NCBI RefSeq assembly: GCF_963678635.1
Contig: NC_087068.1
Coordinates: 40,445,534 to 40,509,533, forward strand
Direction: 5' to 3'
From: Symsagittifera roscoffensis
Taxonomy: Eukaryota > Xenacoelomorpha > Acoela > Convolutidae
DNA: 64,000 nt
Shown here: one piece after another, positions 1 through 12,062 of the stretch
How the letters are laid out: each line of letters starts with the position of its first letter
How positions within the stretch are numbered: the stretch's first letter is position 1
Program-made: the position numbers and the translations under genes
The notes under the pieces: model-generated
The model's database searches: none
Seen by the model: the letters and a program-made list of their open reading frames with translations, nothing else
Told to the model about the DNA's origin: nothing

Positions 1-1549
1 GTGATGAAGCTGGAGATGACAAGATGATTTATGTTTACTAATAATTTATGATCATTTGTACTAATTTTTATTTTTGTTTTCGATAAATATATTTTTCAGA
101 TATCTTTTTTGAAATTACTGCAGATTTGAGGAGAACGATTTGAGATGTTTTTATCAATCGTTATTGTACAATAATAAGTTTTGTTTAGCGCCTGAAATAA
201 TCATTGACGATTTTCTTCGAGGATTTCATGTTTGCAAATGAAAATCTAAATTCATTGCTAGTAAGATTCTAAATATAAAAGTTTGTGTTGGCTTTTGCCG
301 TACGACCATGAAACTGAATTGTAAGTTTCTATGTAGTCGTAGATCGTCTCTTGTCGGGGGAAGATAAAATATCCAATTTATAACCAATGATAAAATATAG
401 TTTAGATCAGGTTCCAATAGGGAAATACACTTGCCAAATAAAACCCAGGAAAACCATCAATCGAAGAAAAACAATACAAAAGTTATCCGTTTATTCTAAA
501 AGAGTCTGAGATTTTCAATTTTAACAGCGTTATCGTAACAAGTTGGCTGAATTTTTTTTGCGAAATTGTGTTAAAGAAGTCCACAAGCTCACACGCAGAC
601 GGATTTCGTTTTGAATAATTCATATAAGAACTATTTGGAACAACTCAAACTGTACATTCTTATAAAACGTTTGAAAAACATATCCAGCATCAACACCACC
701 AGGGGCGGATCTAGGATTTTCTCGAAAGGGGGGGGGATTTTCAAAAAATTTTCAAAATTTTGGTCGACCTTTTTTTATATCGACCGTATTGATTTTTCGA
801 GCTCTCCCTAAGCAGAGTTTAGTCCCTGTTTAGTCGACCTTTCGAAATTTTGGTCGACCTTTTTTTTAGGTCGACCGAATTAATTAGCATATACTGGCGC
901 CATACTGTCGAATCCCTGAGGGGGAAAAAGCGTTTGTCTGCTGATTGACTCTTGTTGGAACAAAAAAGCCAGATTGTACAAGACCGCATGACAAATTCTC
1001 AAAGACCAGGCCTTGAAATACTTAGAGTCCACTTGTTTTTCGAAAACCAAACATGAATCAGATACTGAATAATCCATTTTCCCAACAAAATCTTGTAAGA
1101 AGCCAGAGAATGCTATCTCTGACATTCTGTAAAATAACTTAGCAATAGACACTTTTAAAATGCTTTATCAGGATGAAAATGCAAACCATGTCATTGTAAT
1201 TTCCCCCAGAACACCAAAAAAAATCATGTTTGGGCACTGTTAACTCTTGTAATTTTGTAATGTAACTAGACAAAAGAACGTCACTGACTAAGCATCTTGA
1301 AACGAATCGAACCACACATAACAGAAAACCGATAGAAAAACGATAGAAAGACAAAAATTATGTTGCTGCCCAAAAGAGTCTATCAACATTAGTGGTTTTG
1401 AGCCCGATAGTATCATTAGAATTATTCTTTTTGTAAAAAAAATTATGAAATGTACCGAAACCCAGACAACCATTTTTCAGGATCTCTGCTTTCACAGGGT
1501 CATACCAATGACGCGCGGTATCAACATGGTCATTGTTGTGATTTACATC
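1..1549. other. left flank, no gene recognised
   Basis: No reading frame here can be assigned to a family. A minus-strand frame at 880-1152 is open for 90 codons and has a protein-like composition (for example WSLRICHAVLYNLAFLF), so it could be a fragment of a transposase or host exon, but I do not recognise it. Positions 740-880 hold several GGTCGACC palindromes embedded in T-rich sequence, which looks like repeat DNA. Confidence 0.5.
700..740 (+). repeat. possible hAT-type terminus (single end)
   Basis: The stretch starting CAGGGGCGGATCTAGG followed by a G-run resembles the terminal inverted repeats of many animal hAT elements and MITEs. No matching inverted end was found in the next kilobase and no 8-bp target duplication can be shown, so this is at best a truncated end. 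Family call is from memory of the TIR style only. Confidence 0.25.
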
Positions 1550-1550
1550 A

Positions 1551-1641
1551 ATGTTTTGCAATTACTGCAAAACATATTAGTTTAATTAACTGGTCACTCT
1601 GATATGACCTTCATTGGCCATTCTCTCCGGCGGAGAGAATG
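1551..1641. repeat. two hairpins upstream of gag
   Basis: ATGTTTTGCA at 1551-1560 is matched by its exact reverse complement at 1566-1575 (5-nt loop). CATTCTCTCCG at 1619-1629 is matched by its exact reverse complement at 1631-1641 (1-nt centre). Both lie within 200 bp of the gag start at 1750, so they may be leader or LTR-edge structures of the retroelement. No LTR could be delimited because no second copy lies in the window. Confidence 0.6.
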
Positions 1642-1749
1642 ATCTCTCATTATTTTAATGTTTTAACTTACCGACTAATTCATCTTAATTCCATATTCTT
1701 TTTAATAGTTTTAATTTAGAATTAGCTACAACAAAGTAACATTTTATCA

Positions 1750-2836
1750 TGGCGCAGTCAACTAACGAATCTAACGTGAGAGGAATACCTCCTTTTTGGC
1801 AAAACCATACGGTAGACCCCCCATTCCATGGGAAGACTGGAGTGATCTGTTTCAATTAGCTGTAATTGCTAAGGAAAACATAGACATAGAAAACCTACTC
1901 AATCCGTTGGAGAGACAACACCCACTACCTCCAAATTTGGAAAACTCGACGGACGGTGAAAAAGATGCTCAAAGACGCTCGAGAATGGAGAGAAATACTC
2001 AAGAACAAAAACGTTCCGACGAAGAAGAAACAGCTTCGATAAAAACTGAAACCAAGAAATTTAACGGAATGCGAATAGAAGAAGTGGACAAAAAATTACG
2101 TTCAGTCATATATCTAGCACTGGGAAACGAAGGAAAAAGGATCTTCGGACAAAAATTCACCAAGGTGAAAGTTTTACAAATTTCTTTTAAAGAATTCTGG
2201 GAGTTCCTAGCGATCGCTTTCGTAAGAAAGACAAATGTCACATTTGAACGAGATAAACTGTTAAATAGAAAACAACGCGACAGAGAATCCCTCGAACAAT
2301 TTTGGGGTGCTTTAGCTGAAATGGCAAAAAAGTGCGACATAACCGCAGGAGAAGAAGAGTGGATAAGAGATATTTTCATAAATAATATGAAAAACTACGA
2401 CATCCAAAGGAAATTGTTAACAGAAACCCTCCCTCCACGCGAAGCACTAAATGTAGCACTCATAGACGAAAAAGGAATTCTAAATCACTTGAAGTTAACT
2501 AACAATTTTAAATCCAACGGATCATCCGTACACAAACCAAACAACCATTTTAACGTCAAAAGAGAACCAACCCTTAACATCGAAAGAAGTAACAACTGTT
2601 TGAAGTGTGGCGGATCATTCTCAAAAGGACACTTAGCAGTTTGCCCAGCAAAGGACACGACTTGTACTACTTGTAAATTCAAAGGGCATTTCACCAGACT
2701 TTGTAGATCTCGTCGTAAAAATGTAAACGTTGTAAATACTCAAATTGTAGATAATACAGATTTTAATCCGTCGGATATTCCGGATGTATATACTGACCAC
2801 ACGGATAGAGAATGTTGTGGCGTCATAAACGCATGA
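1750..2836 (+). pseudogene. gag: Ty3/gypsy-like gag with zinc knuckles (frameshifted)
   Basis: Gag would form the particle and bind element RNA. The start is best placed at the ATG at 1750, but that frame leaves the main frame at a run of six C (1817-1822). The main frame then runs open from there to a TGA at 2834. It holds a basic/acidic central part and a C-terminal zinc-knuckle region around residues 268-307 of the main frame, with Cys-x2-Cys spacing repeated twice (CLKCGG and CTTCKFKGHFTRLC). The following protease remnant continues in the same frame after the stop, so gag and protease were probably one polyprotein. The frameshift and stop make this copy non-functional as it stands. An assembly error at the C-run is an alternative for the first lesion only. 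Confidence 0.8.
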
Positions 2837-3157
2837 TCGGAATCTGGACAAAGCGAAAACGACGATTACTCTGTACTAAATGTAACTACGATTTTTGATA
2901 ACGATGGAAAAGAATTGAAGAAATTACTGAACATTGAACTCGGAAAATAAAACCAAGTAATTTTAAACATTCAAGTGGATTCAGCTAGCCCGGTGAGCTT
3001 CCTCAAGAAAAACGTACTACACGAATTAAAGTTACGCGACCCTTACTTGAAAATTTATCCGTTGGATAAGACAACTAGAGACCTCTACTGTGGATTCACA
3101 GATAATGCCATAAATATCACTGGAAAGGTGAAGTTCCCGATATTTTCAAATGGTTGA
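2837..3157 (+). pseudogene. retropepsin-like protease remnant
   Basis: This segment is in the same frame as gag and follows its TGA. It contains a further TAA at 2948-2950. After that comes a retropepsin-like start, with VDSASPVSFL in the position where active enzymes carry a D-(T/S)-G-A active site. The Gly of the catalytic triplet is replaced, and the frame ends at 3155-3157, well before the RT. Between 3158 and 3395 several stops occur in all frames. Assignment to the aspartic protease of gypsy Pol rests on position and the DSA motif. Confidence 0.6.
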
Positions 3158-3395
3158 TCAGACAACGACTTTCAATTCTTCCTAACCGAATGAACACGAG
3201 AGAAATATCTTAGGAAATGACAACCTTCCAAAAGTGGGGATAGAAGTCTCTCAGAAACACTTCCCACATTTCCAGACTAACAAACAGCGTAAGTCAATAA
3301 TATCCATCTCTCAAACAAACTAAGATAGGGAAATTCTAAATATATCAAAATCATTTAAAAATTTATTCCTTCGGATCGGAAAAATTAAAAATCAG

Positions 3396-4781
3396 ATGAA
3401 AATCACCCATTTTCACGAACCCTTAAAACCAATACAACTAAAGGGAAGACGAGTCCCCCTTCACTTACTGGACGCTGTAAAGACAAAACTCAGTAGACTA
3501 AAAGCAGAGGGACATATTAAAAAATTAGAAAATTGCGATGAAGACAGATTTATTAGCCCAATAGTCATTACTTGTAAAAAAGACAAATCCATCAAGTTAG
3601 CCTTAGATTCCAAGTTCATAAACAAACAGATTTACAAGAACAAATATCAAATGCCAAACATTCACGAATTGGTAGACAATGTCGCGGCACAAATTACTAA
3701 TGATTCCGTTGGAGAAGTGTGGTTTACTAACTTAGACTTAAAAAATGCGTACAGCCAATTAGCACTGGATAAATTTACTAGCAACCAATGTAACTTCAGT
3801 ATCGTGGGCGGTAATATTACGGGTACCTACCAATTCTTAACTGGTTTTTACGGCCTAGGGGATATGCCTAACGAATTTCAAAGAGTAATGGACTCTACGT
3901 TAGGTTCAATCCCATTTACTAACTGTTACTTAGACGACATTTTAATCTCTTCCAAAGGAACATTCTTAGACCACAAGAATATTGTGTTAAAAATTTTATC
4001 TACCCTCGACGAATATAACTTCGCTGTAAAATGGTCAAAATGTAAGTTCTTTCAAAAAGAAATAGAATGGTTGGGGTTCAAAATCTCTAAATCAGGAATT
4101 ACCCCGTTATTCGACAAATCGAAAGCCATAAAAGATTTACCTATTTCGAAGAATTTGAAAGAACTACGATCTTTTTTTGGTTCTACAAACCAATACATTA
4201 AATTCGTCCCAAATTTAGCATCCTTAGGAAGCCCACTCCGACCACTCCTAAATAAAAAATCAATATTCCAATGGAATGACGACCATACCAAAGCTTTTGA
4301 AAAAATTAAAGAAGAAATCGTAAACCTAACGGAGAATACCCATTTCGACGTAAAACGCAAAACTAGAGTAAAAACTGACGCGTCACATAATGGACTCGGA
4401 GCTTCGCTCGAACAACTCCACGGGAACGATTGGAAAACAATCTCATTTACTTCACGCTTTTTGAACCCACACGAGTCTAATTATTCTACGAACGAGCTCG
4501 AACTACTAGGGGTTGTATGGGCTGTCGAACATTATAAGAACTACCTTTACGGATCAGATTTCGAAGTAATTACCGATCACAAAGCTTTATTATCTGCCCT
4601 ATCACCAAACCACGGAAACAAAACATACCACAGTAGACTAACAAGATGGGTAGACAGATTATTACCCTTATTTTTACAATCAAACATATGGCAGGAAAAG
4701 ACATGGGTTTCACTGACCTTACTTCTAGAATTCCATCCGGAAAAGCCCTTCCAATATCACATTACGACGAGGAATTCGTAG
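3396..4781 (+). pseudogene. pol: Ty3/gypsy reverse transcriptase and RNase H
   Basis: This would copy element RNA into DNA inside the particle. The frame has the RT palm in order: a DLKNAYSQLAL motif where the first catalytic Asp lies, a fingers/palm stretch GFYGLGDMPNEFQ, and YLDD at about residues 178-181 carrying the two catalytic Asp. RNase H follows, with TDASHNGLGASL (first Asp), NELELLGVVWAVEH (Glu) and ITDHKALL (Asp). The order RT-RNase H-integrase and the sequence style identify Ty3/gypsy. Near 4665-4685 the conserved reading passes to another frame in a T-rich run, so the last ~30 codons of this ORF are out of frame. Upstream, the link to the protease is lost. Catalytic residues are still present, so decay is recent. 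Confidence 0.88.
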
Positions 4782-5119
4782 TAGCAAATATTAACAAGAT
4801 TAATAAATCATTAAATCCGTCGGAGAAAATAAGAACTACCTGCTCAGCCATTGGTTCTAATCTGGAAAGTTCTGATTACGCTTTATTACGTAATTACCTA
4901 ATAGCAGCAGTACTAAAACTTATTAACTCGTCTTTTCCAATTTGTTCATTTAATCACAAAAGAACAGAATTTTGTACCTCAAATTGCATTCCAACGGATT
5001 ATTCTAATACACATACATTAATTATTTCCATTTCTAACTCCGCATTTCTTTATTTTTTAATCGTTAATCATAGTTTTATTAATTCACCTGTAGATAAAAA
5101 AAATTGTAGATACTGTTAA
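4646..5119 (+). pseudogene. Pol tether between RNase H and integrase (shifted frame)
   Basis: After a frame change in the T-run near 4670-4680, this frame carries the usual end of gypsy RNase H, TIKHMAGKDMGFTDLTSR, where an H..GK......D.L.R pattern is expected. A connection domain of low conservation follows. It ends just before the ATG at 5121. Part of the stretch (about 4920-5100) is low complexity and hydrophobic and may already be degenerate. Confidence 0.65.
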
Positions 5120-5120
5120 T

Positions 5121-5648
5121 ATGAATAACAAGAATAATGTAATTAATCCCACCACTTCCGGTATTTCTGTAGATTTAGATTTCCAGCTCTTACCAGATCA
5201 TGCTAATCTCGTTAAAAAATACCGTGAAAATTTGAAGTTGCCGGATCGACCCTTGGATTTAAATATTTTATTTAACGCCAAATTAGTAGCTCTCTTGACT
5301 GAAGACAATCCCATGTTAAGTCCAATTGTTAAAGCACTTCAAAATAAGATGGAGAAGATTAATGCAGATTCTCCGTATTTCAAACATTTCACCCGCGACC
5401 TACACGAATCCGACGGATTACTCTACATGGACGGCAAACTCGTTATTCCATTTACTTTACGAAACGCGATGATGAAAACCCTTCACGAAACACATCCAGG
5501 TCAATTCGGAATGAAATATTTGGCCCAATACATCTGGTGGCCCCATATTAATAGACAAATTTACTTTCACGGAATAAATTGCTCAGAGTGTACATCGGCG
5601 GGTAAGAATTTGAAAACTGTTATCCCTAACTCACAAATTAGTGAACTT
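5121..5648 (+). pseudogene. gypsy integrase N-terminal part, cut by assembly gap
   Basis: The frame contains the HHCC zinc-binding region of retroviral-type integrases: HETHPGQFGMKYLAQYIWWP (two His) and CSECTSAGK (two Cys), preceded by GLLYMDGKLVIP. The catalytic DDE core would follow but is lost in the 200-N gap. After the gap the sequence is the non-LTR tandem repeat, not integrase. It is therefore unknown whether the element is truncated or whether its 3' half lies unassembled in the gap. Confidence 0.8.
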
Positions 5649-5848
5649 NNNNNNNNNNNNNNNNNNNNNNNNNNNNNNNNNNNNNNNNNNNNNNNNNNNN
5701 NNNNNNNNNNNNNNNNNNNNNNNNNNNNNNNNNNNNNNNNNNNNNNNNNNNNNNNNNNNNNNNNNNNNNNNNNNNNNNNNNNNNNNNNNNNNNNNNNNNN
5801 NNNNNNNNNNNNNNNNNNNNNNNNNNNNNNNNNNNNNNNNNNNNNNNN
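5649..5848. other. assembly gap (200 N)
   Basis: Exactly 200 N, a typical arbitrary scaffold gap. It joins the gypsy integrase to the ~1.47-kb tandem repeat array, a likely place for collapsed repeats, so the real distance is unknown. Confidence 1.
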
Positions 5849-7564
5849 GTATTTAGAAATGTATTTTCGAAAAGAAGACTACATCAAAATTATGGAGTTC
5901 ATCAGTAACGACAAAGGGACTAGACTAAATGTGTGACAAAAGATCATTAATATGAAAAGTTTCTGTGATATTTAAACTTTTGAACTTCCTTCGAAAACTC
6001 AACATTTTTAAAAGGGCTTAGCATGCCAGCGCGTATAATTCTGAAGGATAACCAACGCTCTTATTTCATACAGAAGCAGAATCTCACAGAAGCAGAAAAA
6101 CTTTAGAAAAAGTCCAGGTGCACAGTACAAAAGCGCAAAATGATTTTTAAATCAAAACATAGAGCTGGTAAAAAATATACAGACTAAAATTATACAGACC
6201 AAAAAATAAATGATCAATTAATTGAAATCAGACCAGTTTTGCAGAACCTTGATGCATCTAAGTGCACTGACAAAAATATTGTAGTTTTTCATTTTAAGTT
6301 TGGGAACGTTTAAGTAACGTATAATTTTTTGAAAAAACTTGAGTAAAAAAGTTTTTGGAGGTTTTAGGTTTGTTTCAAAAACGTCTAACAATTCAATTAG
6401 TCTTATATGATTTGAATTGGTCGAGAAAAATTTGAATAAGTCCTATATGTTTTTATTAATTTTTTGTTTCTCTGAGAAAGTTTCTTCAAATGCTGTTGTT
6501 CTATTTGCCTAAATTACTATGACTGTCTAATATGTCCATTTCAGTATTTTACAGAATCTCCTTTTTCATTCTAAGATTTGTAATGATTAAACTGTTTCCT
6601 CTGAACATTAAAAATCAGGAAGAAATTTGTATTCGGCTGTTTATATGTTTTTTTTTCTGTATTTTTGAGATTTTTGTGTACGGGAGTTTTTTTTTCAAAT
6701 CTAGGGGACTTCCTTTGGCTCTGCTAAATCACAGTTATGTAAACAAGGTGCTTTTGAATTGTCAATCTGTAACTTTTTGTACATAACAAGGAAGCAACGT
6801 TTTGATATACTGCGGCAACTAAACATAAAAACCCATTGAATCTTGTATTGTACTACTTGCGCAATAATCGATGGACAATCAATAAATATAACGCACTTAA
6901 CGTTAGTTACTAACGCTTGCAAAAACTAAGATGTTTTTTGCAGCAAATTGAAAAAAGCAAAAGTACTCCCACTGTTCAAAAACCCACTAGATTTTCAAAA
7001 CTATCGACCAACTTCAATAAACTGCGCGTTTTCAGTGTTTTCCGAGAGTTTTTTTTCATGCTCAAGCCTTGGAACATTTTCAAAAACAAAAACATCAAAC
7101 TTTGTTTCCTTTGTATAATTTGGTTTTGCAAAAATTGTTCAAAACAAGACGTTTGATACACCTTACTGAAAAATTGAAAAATTTGAAAAGAAATTGATTC
7201 GAAAAAAGTTGCTCGGGCAGCTTTATTGGGTCTTTCAAAAAATTTTGACGATCAAAAACGATCAAACTTAGGTGAAGAAACCTAGATTTGAGGAATTTGA
7301 TATCCTTAACAAAGCAACTTAAAGTATTTAGAAATGTTTTTTCGAAAAGAAGACTACATCAAAGTTATGGAGTTCATCAGTAACGACAAAGGGACTAGAC
7401 TAAATGTGTGACAAAAGATCATTAATATGAAAAGTTTCTGTGATATTTAAACTTTTGAACTTCCTTCGAAAACTCAACATTTTTTAAAAGGGCTTAGCAT
7501 GCCAGCGCGTATAATTCTGAAGGATAACCAACACTCTTATTTCATACAGAAGCAGAATCTCACA
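5849..7564 (+). repeat. tandem ~1.47-kb non-LTR-derived repeat, left part
   Basis: A partial unit (5849-6089) and one full unit (6090-7564) of a direct repeat that resumes after the Polinton. The same landmarks (for example ACGACAAAGGGACTAGAC) recur at 5910, 7388, 25989, 27461 and 28927. Each unit holds, in decayed frames, a stretch that reads like the start of a LINE reverse transcriptase: PLF near 6970 followed by FQNYRP-like sequence, and an IHLTE segment near 7157. Stops and frameshifts are frequent, so no protein is made. The repeat predates the Polinton, which is inserted at the unit boundary. Confidence 0.85.
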
Positions 7565-7570
7565 GAAGGA
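7565..7570. repeat. left target-site duplication of Polinton (GAAGGA)
   Basis: GAAGGA directly precedes the element's AGTAGTAG end. The right copy is GAAGCA, and other array units read CACAGAAGCAGAAAAAC at this place, so the original target was GAAGCA and the left copy has one substitution. Six-bp duplications are usual for Polintons. Confidence 0.85.
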
Positions 7571-8131
7571 AGTAGTAGATGTTGGAGGTTAAGTGGGGGG
7601 GGGGGGGAGTGGGGGGGAATGGGGGGGGGGGGGGGGAGGAGGCTGACCCCCATGTATTAAGATAAGGAATAGAGCATCCGGTCCGCCAGCTATGTATTAA
7701 GATTGGGTATAGAGTCTACAATGTATTAAGATAGGGAATACCAATGGTAAGGTTTCAGTGTGATGGTAAGAGAAAGAAAAACGAAAATTTTTTGGTTTTT
7801 GTGTAATTTTTTCGCAAAAATCTCGGCGTGCGTTTCCTAATTTGGAACAATTGATTGTTCATTTTGTGTAGAATTAAGGTTAAATATTAAGTTTTTTTTG
7901 GTGGATGGTAAGTCAATGGTAAGAGTTTTTGTGCAAAAACTTGGAATTTTTATCAAAAAAATTTTTTCGAAAAAATTCAAAACACGATAAGATTTTGTTT
8001 AATTTATTAGATATTTTTACTTTCTACCTATCTGAATCTATTCTGAACCTACAGAGACTTCGAAAAAAGTCAAGTTGTTTGAGAAAAAAGTTTAAATTAC
8101 AAAGAAAGTATATAAATCACTGCATTGTATA
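7571..8131 (+). repeat. Polinton left terminal inverted repeat
   Basis: About 561 bp that matches the reverse complement of 24129-24696, apart from small indels and substitutions. It starts AGTAGTAG, then has an ~75-bp G-rich tract (7595-7645) and three copies of a 20-bp motif (7652, 7692, 7721). The minus strand carries AATAAA at 8003-8008, suited to ending the leftward polymerase transcript. Confidence 0.93.
7652..7740 (+). repeat. three copies of a 20-bp motif in left TIR
   Basis: ATGTATTAAGATARGGAATA-like copies lie at 7652-7671, 7692-7711 (diverged) and 7721-7740. Matching inverted copies sit in the right TIR. A single perfect copy occurs in the element's interior at 15060-15079. Function unknown; a binding site for the integrase or replication machinery is possible. 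Confidence 0.75.
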
Positions 8132-8219
8132 ACAAGTTTACCTCAACATTTTACATTTTAACATCATAAACCCAATATAATACAACATCATGAATAAATT
8201 TACTTGACCAGATCAGTTC

Positions 8220-11200
8220 TTATAAGTTCAGTGGTTTTGTATGAATTCCATCATCTTGTACTTGTCTTTTTGGATAAAAATAGCTTAATCCTTTCTTTGT
8301 CTGTTCATATGTAGCCACCATATGATTTATAGTTCTGAATCCTCTGTTAGTAGATGTAAGATTAATTGCTTCATCAAGCACTCTCCTATACTTTGCTAAA
8401 GGTCCATCTCCAGAGTCTTCTAGAACCCGCTTATTCAATCCTTTGCTGCTAAATTTGAATTTGTCTGACTTGTTGTCATAGCAGCAATATGTCTTACTAC
8501 ATAAACAGAGCATTTCTGTGCACCTAAATTCTTCTTTGAAAAGTCCCGGCTCCCGCTTATCATGTTTTTTATGGATACTACAACAGGTTCGAGGAAAAAA
8601 ATTAGGTTTTGCATCCGCCTTGAAGGAATTTCTGCAATCACTCTCCCTCATTTTTTCCCAAGCAGCTCTCTTATCTGGTTGAATGCAATCGTACAAATTT
8701 TCTTCTGCAAGTGCCAAGTAAAGTGAGTCTGTGTCCATCTCCAACTCTTCAAATTTATTCACATCACAGAACTTGTCAAAGAAGTTATAGTAGAGTTCCA
8801 ACATTCTCAGTTTTGCATACTGAAGTATGAAAAAACCAACAATGGTGGGTTCTCTGTGCTCAATGGTTGACTTCAACAACTCCACCTCATATAAGTCCTT
8901 CTCAACTGTGTTAAGTCTCTTAAACAGTGGTTCATTGATTGCCTTGTGAGTTTTTTCATCGTTCAGATACTTCGTGATTGTATGCCTGGATCTATCCATG
9001 ATCTGATATCCATAGGAGGAATTGCCCAAGAGCTTCATTGTTTCTGCTACAACTCCTGACAAATGGTTTTCATCTCCTTCTCTTCTTGCATCAACCACCG
9101 ATTGAACGAAATTATTGAAACACTTCCGAGGAGAATATTGAACAAATCGGTAAATTTTGGTGCACTGTAATCCAAGTTCCATATAAAAGTTGAAGAGAGG
9201 AGTTATAACCGTTCCATTTTCCAGCTTGAAACTAGATATCAGCATTCTCTGAGGATGCTTTAACATTTCGTTCTCGATCGCATAGTTTTTCAAGTAATCT
9301 CCAATATCATTTCTTCCGACCTCAGTATTTTTGAAAATTGGAGGAAAATTCGCAAATTTTGATTTCAGTTCATCTGGAACAACCAAGTCGCACTGAACGT
9401 AGCCAAAAAGAGATCCATCTTTTATCTTTGCTAGAAGAGAGTCTGTAGAAAGAGGTCTTTTATAGGGAAAGTGGGTTCTGACGTGATTTTTGATCTTTTC
9501 GTCGGTTTTGAAACTTTCCCACCAGTCACACTCCCACATTTCTTCAACTTTGTATCCTTTCTCTTGAATGTATTCTCGTCTCATCTCATCCATCTCTCTC
9601 TTCTTATTTCCTCGTTCGATATCCTGTTCTGTTAAGGAGGGACGAGCTTCTTGACAATAACAAAAGTGATAGTAGCATCCCATTGCCTCGAATACTGTTT
9701 TACAGTGATCACAATAACCGTCCACATTAAAACAGTCAATTTTCTTCTGTTTTCCAGATGTAAAAAAGCTCTCAATTTTACATTCTGGTCTTGATTCTTG
9801 AAAGAAAGACATGACCATATTCTCAAAGTTGCGAGTTCGATTATGTCTAGCCTTGAATTTCTGCATATCAGTGTCAAACTCCCATCTCGTATACAGTCCT
9901 GTTGGCATATCTTGACACATTGAATAGGGGTAAAGCTGACTCGCATAAATTCCAACGATTGACTTACAAATATTTGATGAATCTCTGATAAAGGTTTCGT
10001 CTACAACAGCTTTTCGAGTGAACACAATCGAAGGCCCACCAGTCATGTCTTCTCGTATTTTTTCACACAAGTCTTTATCACTTTCGCAAAATGGATAAAA
10101 TTTGTAATTTGTAGATTTGTGTAGACAAATGTTTGCTAGATTTGGAAGTGTACATCCAAGTTTCAACATATCTATCCCCTTGTTATGATAAAACTGAATC
10201 ATTTTTTGCATTGCCTCCAGGGTTGGAACTACATCCTTGTTGTTGTACCACTTCAAAAAGTCTTTGAACACTGTCATTCCATTTTTCTTCCAAGTCTCTT
10301 GTAAGTAATTGTAATTATCCAAACCAGATGAAGGAACAGTCTTGATTTGAAGTTTTTTCAGTGCTTGCTGTTCCTCAAGTCCACTCTTCCTCAGTTTTTC
10401 ATAATCAGTAAAGTCTTTGTCTAGAGGATTGTTGTTTCTAAGTTTACTGAAAAATGCTTCATATGGGGGCAGTCCTGGAAAATCAAGTTTGTCTGGGTTA
10501 TCAAACCACTCATAGGGAAAGAATCCTTTCGTTTCGCTAGCTTTATAGGCTTTGAGAAAGGAGTCCAAAGTAGTTGCCCCTCCCAGAAATTTCATTATGT
10601 CGAGAAATTGTACATCTCCAAACTTGAAAGATATAAAGTCATTTGCTTTTTTGATGACGGATGTTTCTTGTTCTTTATCGCGAATCAAATAGGGGATTAG
10701 GTAGGACTTGATCAAATTTAAATCATATCTACCACTGTTAAATCCAAAAACCGGTAGAGTATTTACATATCTCTCCAGATGTTGTTTTAAATCGATGAGT
10801 TGATTTTTCTGAATTCGCAAGAATTGTGTTGACATATCTGCTTCTTCCGAATCTTCAATACATTCATCTTCGTACTCAAACTTGTTACTTGAAAAATTCT
10901 GGCCTCGCTCATTCAATTGATCAAAGTTTTTTTTCATTCTTTCATTGACAGCTACTTCAATATCTTGAAATTTTTTTCTCATTTCTAGCTTACTTTGTTC
11001 AGCCAACAGCTCGAGGTTGGATACAAAATCAATAATCAAGTTCTGTGGATCCTTGTTGTACAAAAAGATGGGTTCATCAATCAGATTCGATGATATAGAG
11101 ACTGAAATTGGAACGTGTTTCCCAATCCACGTAGTAGTTTGCGTCTCTTTTAGTTCCTCTGTAGGAACACAAATCGACTCAAAGTCGAAAATTGCTAGAT

Positions 11201-12062
11201 TATTGAAAAGCTTGTTGTCTTCAGAAACTGGAAGATTGAATCCTTCGAGCTTTTCAAACAAGGTTTCGCGAAGCTCATATACGTTCTTTGGGTAAATTTG
11301 TTTCACACGATCCTTACTCGGATCTTTGTTGAGAAACTCGGATCTTTTGAAGAAACTATCACAACTAGGACACCGGAAACACTTAAAGAAGCTATCTATA
11401 TCATTTGTATGAATGATATGATTGTTGAATCGCAGTAATTTGACTGTTTTATCAAATCTACCAATACTTCTTCGTGCTAGTTCTCCCACATATTCTCCCT
11501 CTTGAATATCAAAATTGTAAATAAAGATGTTGCGTTCAATTATTTCCTCGACAACAGGTAAGTCTTCAACGGAAACTCCACGAAAATTTTTAGGATCATA
11601 ACCAGATTTTGTTATGAATTCTGTAAAATATCTGGAGGTGTGAGTGTCGAGATCATTGTGTCCGTTCATGTACATGGCCAATGCGCGGAAAAGACACAAA
11701 TGATCTTTGTAAGGTTCCTTGTCTTTGTTAGATAAAAGACATTTCACTTGCGTATGTCGTAATAAAGGTTCGGGTAAGACAGAGTCTGGACATCCCATTG
11801 GGATGTTTTTCAGCAAAGCAGCAAAAATTGTAACGTTAGTAATCAACTTGAATCGCCACTTTGTGCTCTGGCGTTCTTGGGTACATTGCTCCATAATATC
11901 AAATTTTTCTACTTTTCCTTGGATTGTTATCAAATCCGCTTTCGTACAAAGTAAGTGGGATTTTTCAAACAGAGTATTGTTTTCATGGGCGTAGAAATAT
12001 CGATATTCACCAGTCTCAATATTTCGAAGAACAAAACCCAGAGCAATGTTGATTTTGGCTTG
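8220..12062 (-). pseudogene. PolB: Polinton protein-primed DNA polymerase B, main part
   Basis: This would replicate the element from its ends using a protein primer. The open frame from 11933 to 8220 is 1237 codons without a stop, and the same frame is open further upstream to about 12062. Residues of the 1237-aa frame: exonuclease Exo I FDFE (250-252), Exo II FNSGRYD (N399, D404), Exo III near D445. Polymerase motif B is KLLGNSSYG (967-975) and motif C DTDS (1067-1070). Motif A reads GIYASQLYP (661-669): the catalytic Asp expected before A-S-Q-L-Y-P is Tyr663 (TAT for GAT). Between motifs A and B, residues ~733-805 carry a Cys/His-rich stretch followed by WECDW, which resembles the Vsr-like nuclease insertion of Polinton polymerases. 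One base is missing near 12060-12064, separating this part from its zinc-finger N-terminus. Polymerisation should be dead. Confidence 0.95.

Noticed and set aside
10000-12000. Polymerase frame considered as a separate viral integration and not part of the transposon
   Set aside because: It lies between matched TIRs and TSDs with integrase and capsid genes in standard Polinton order.
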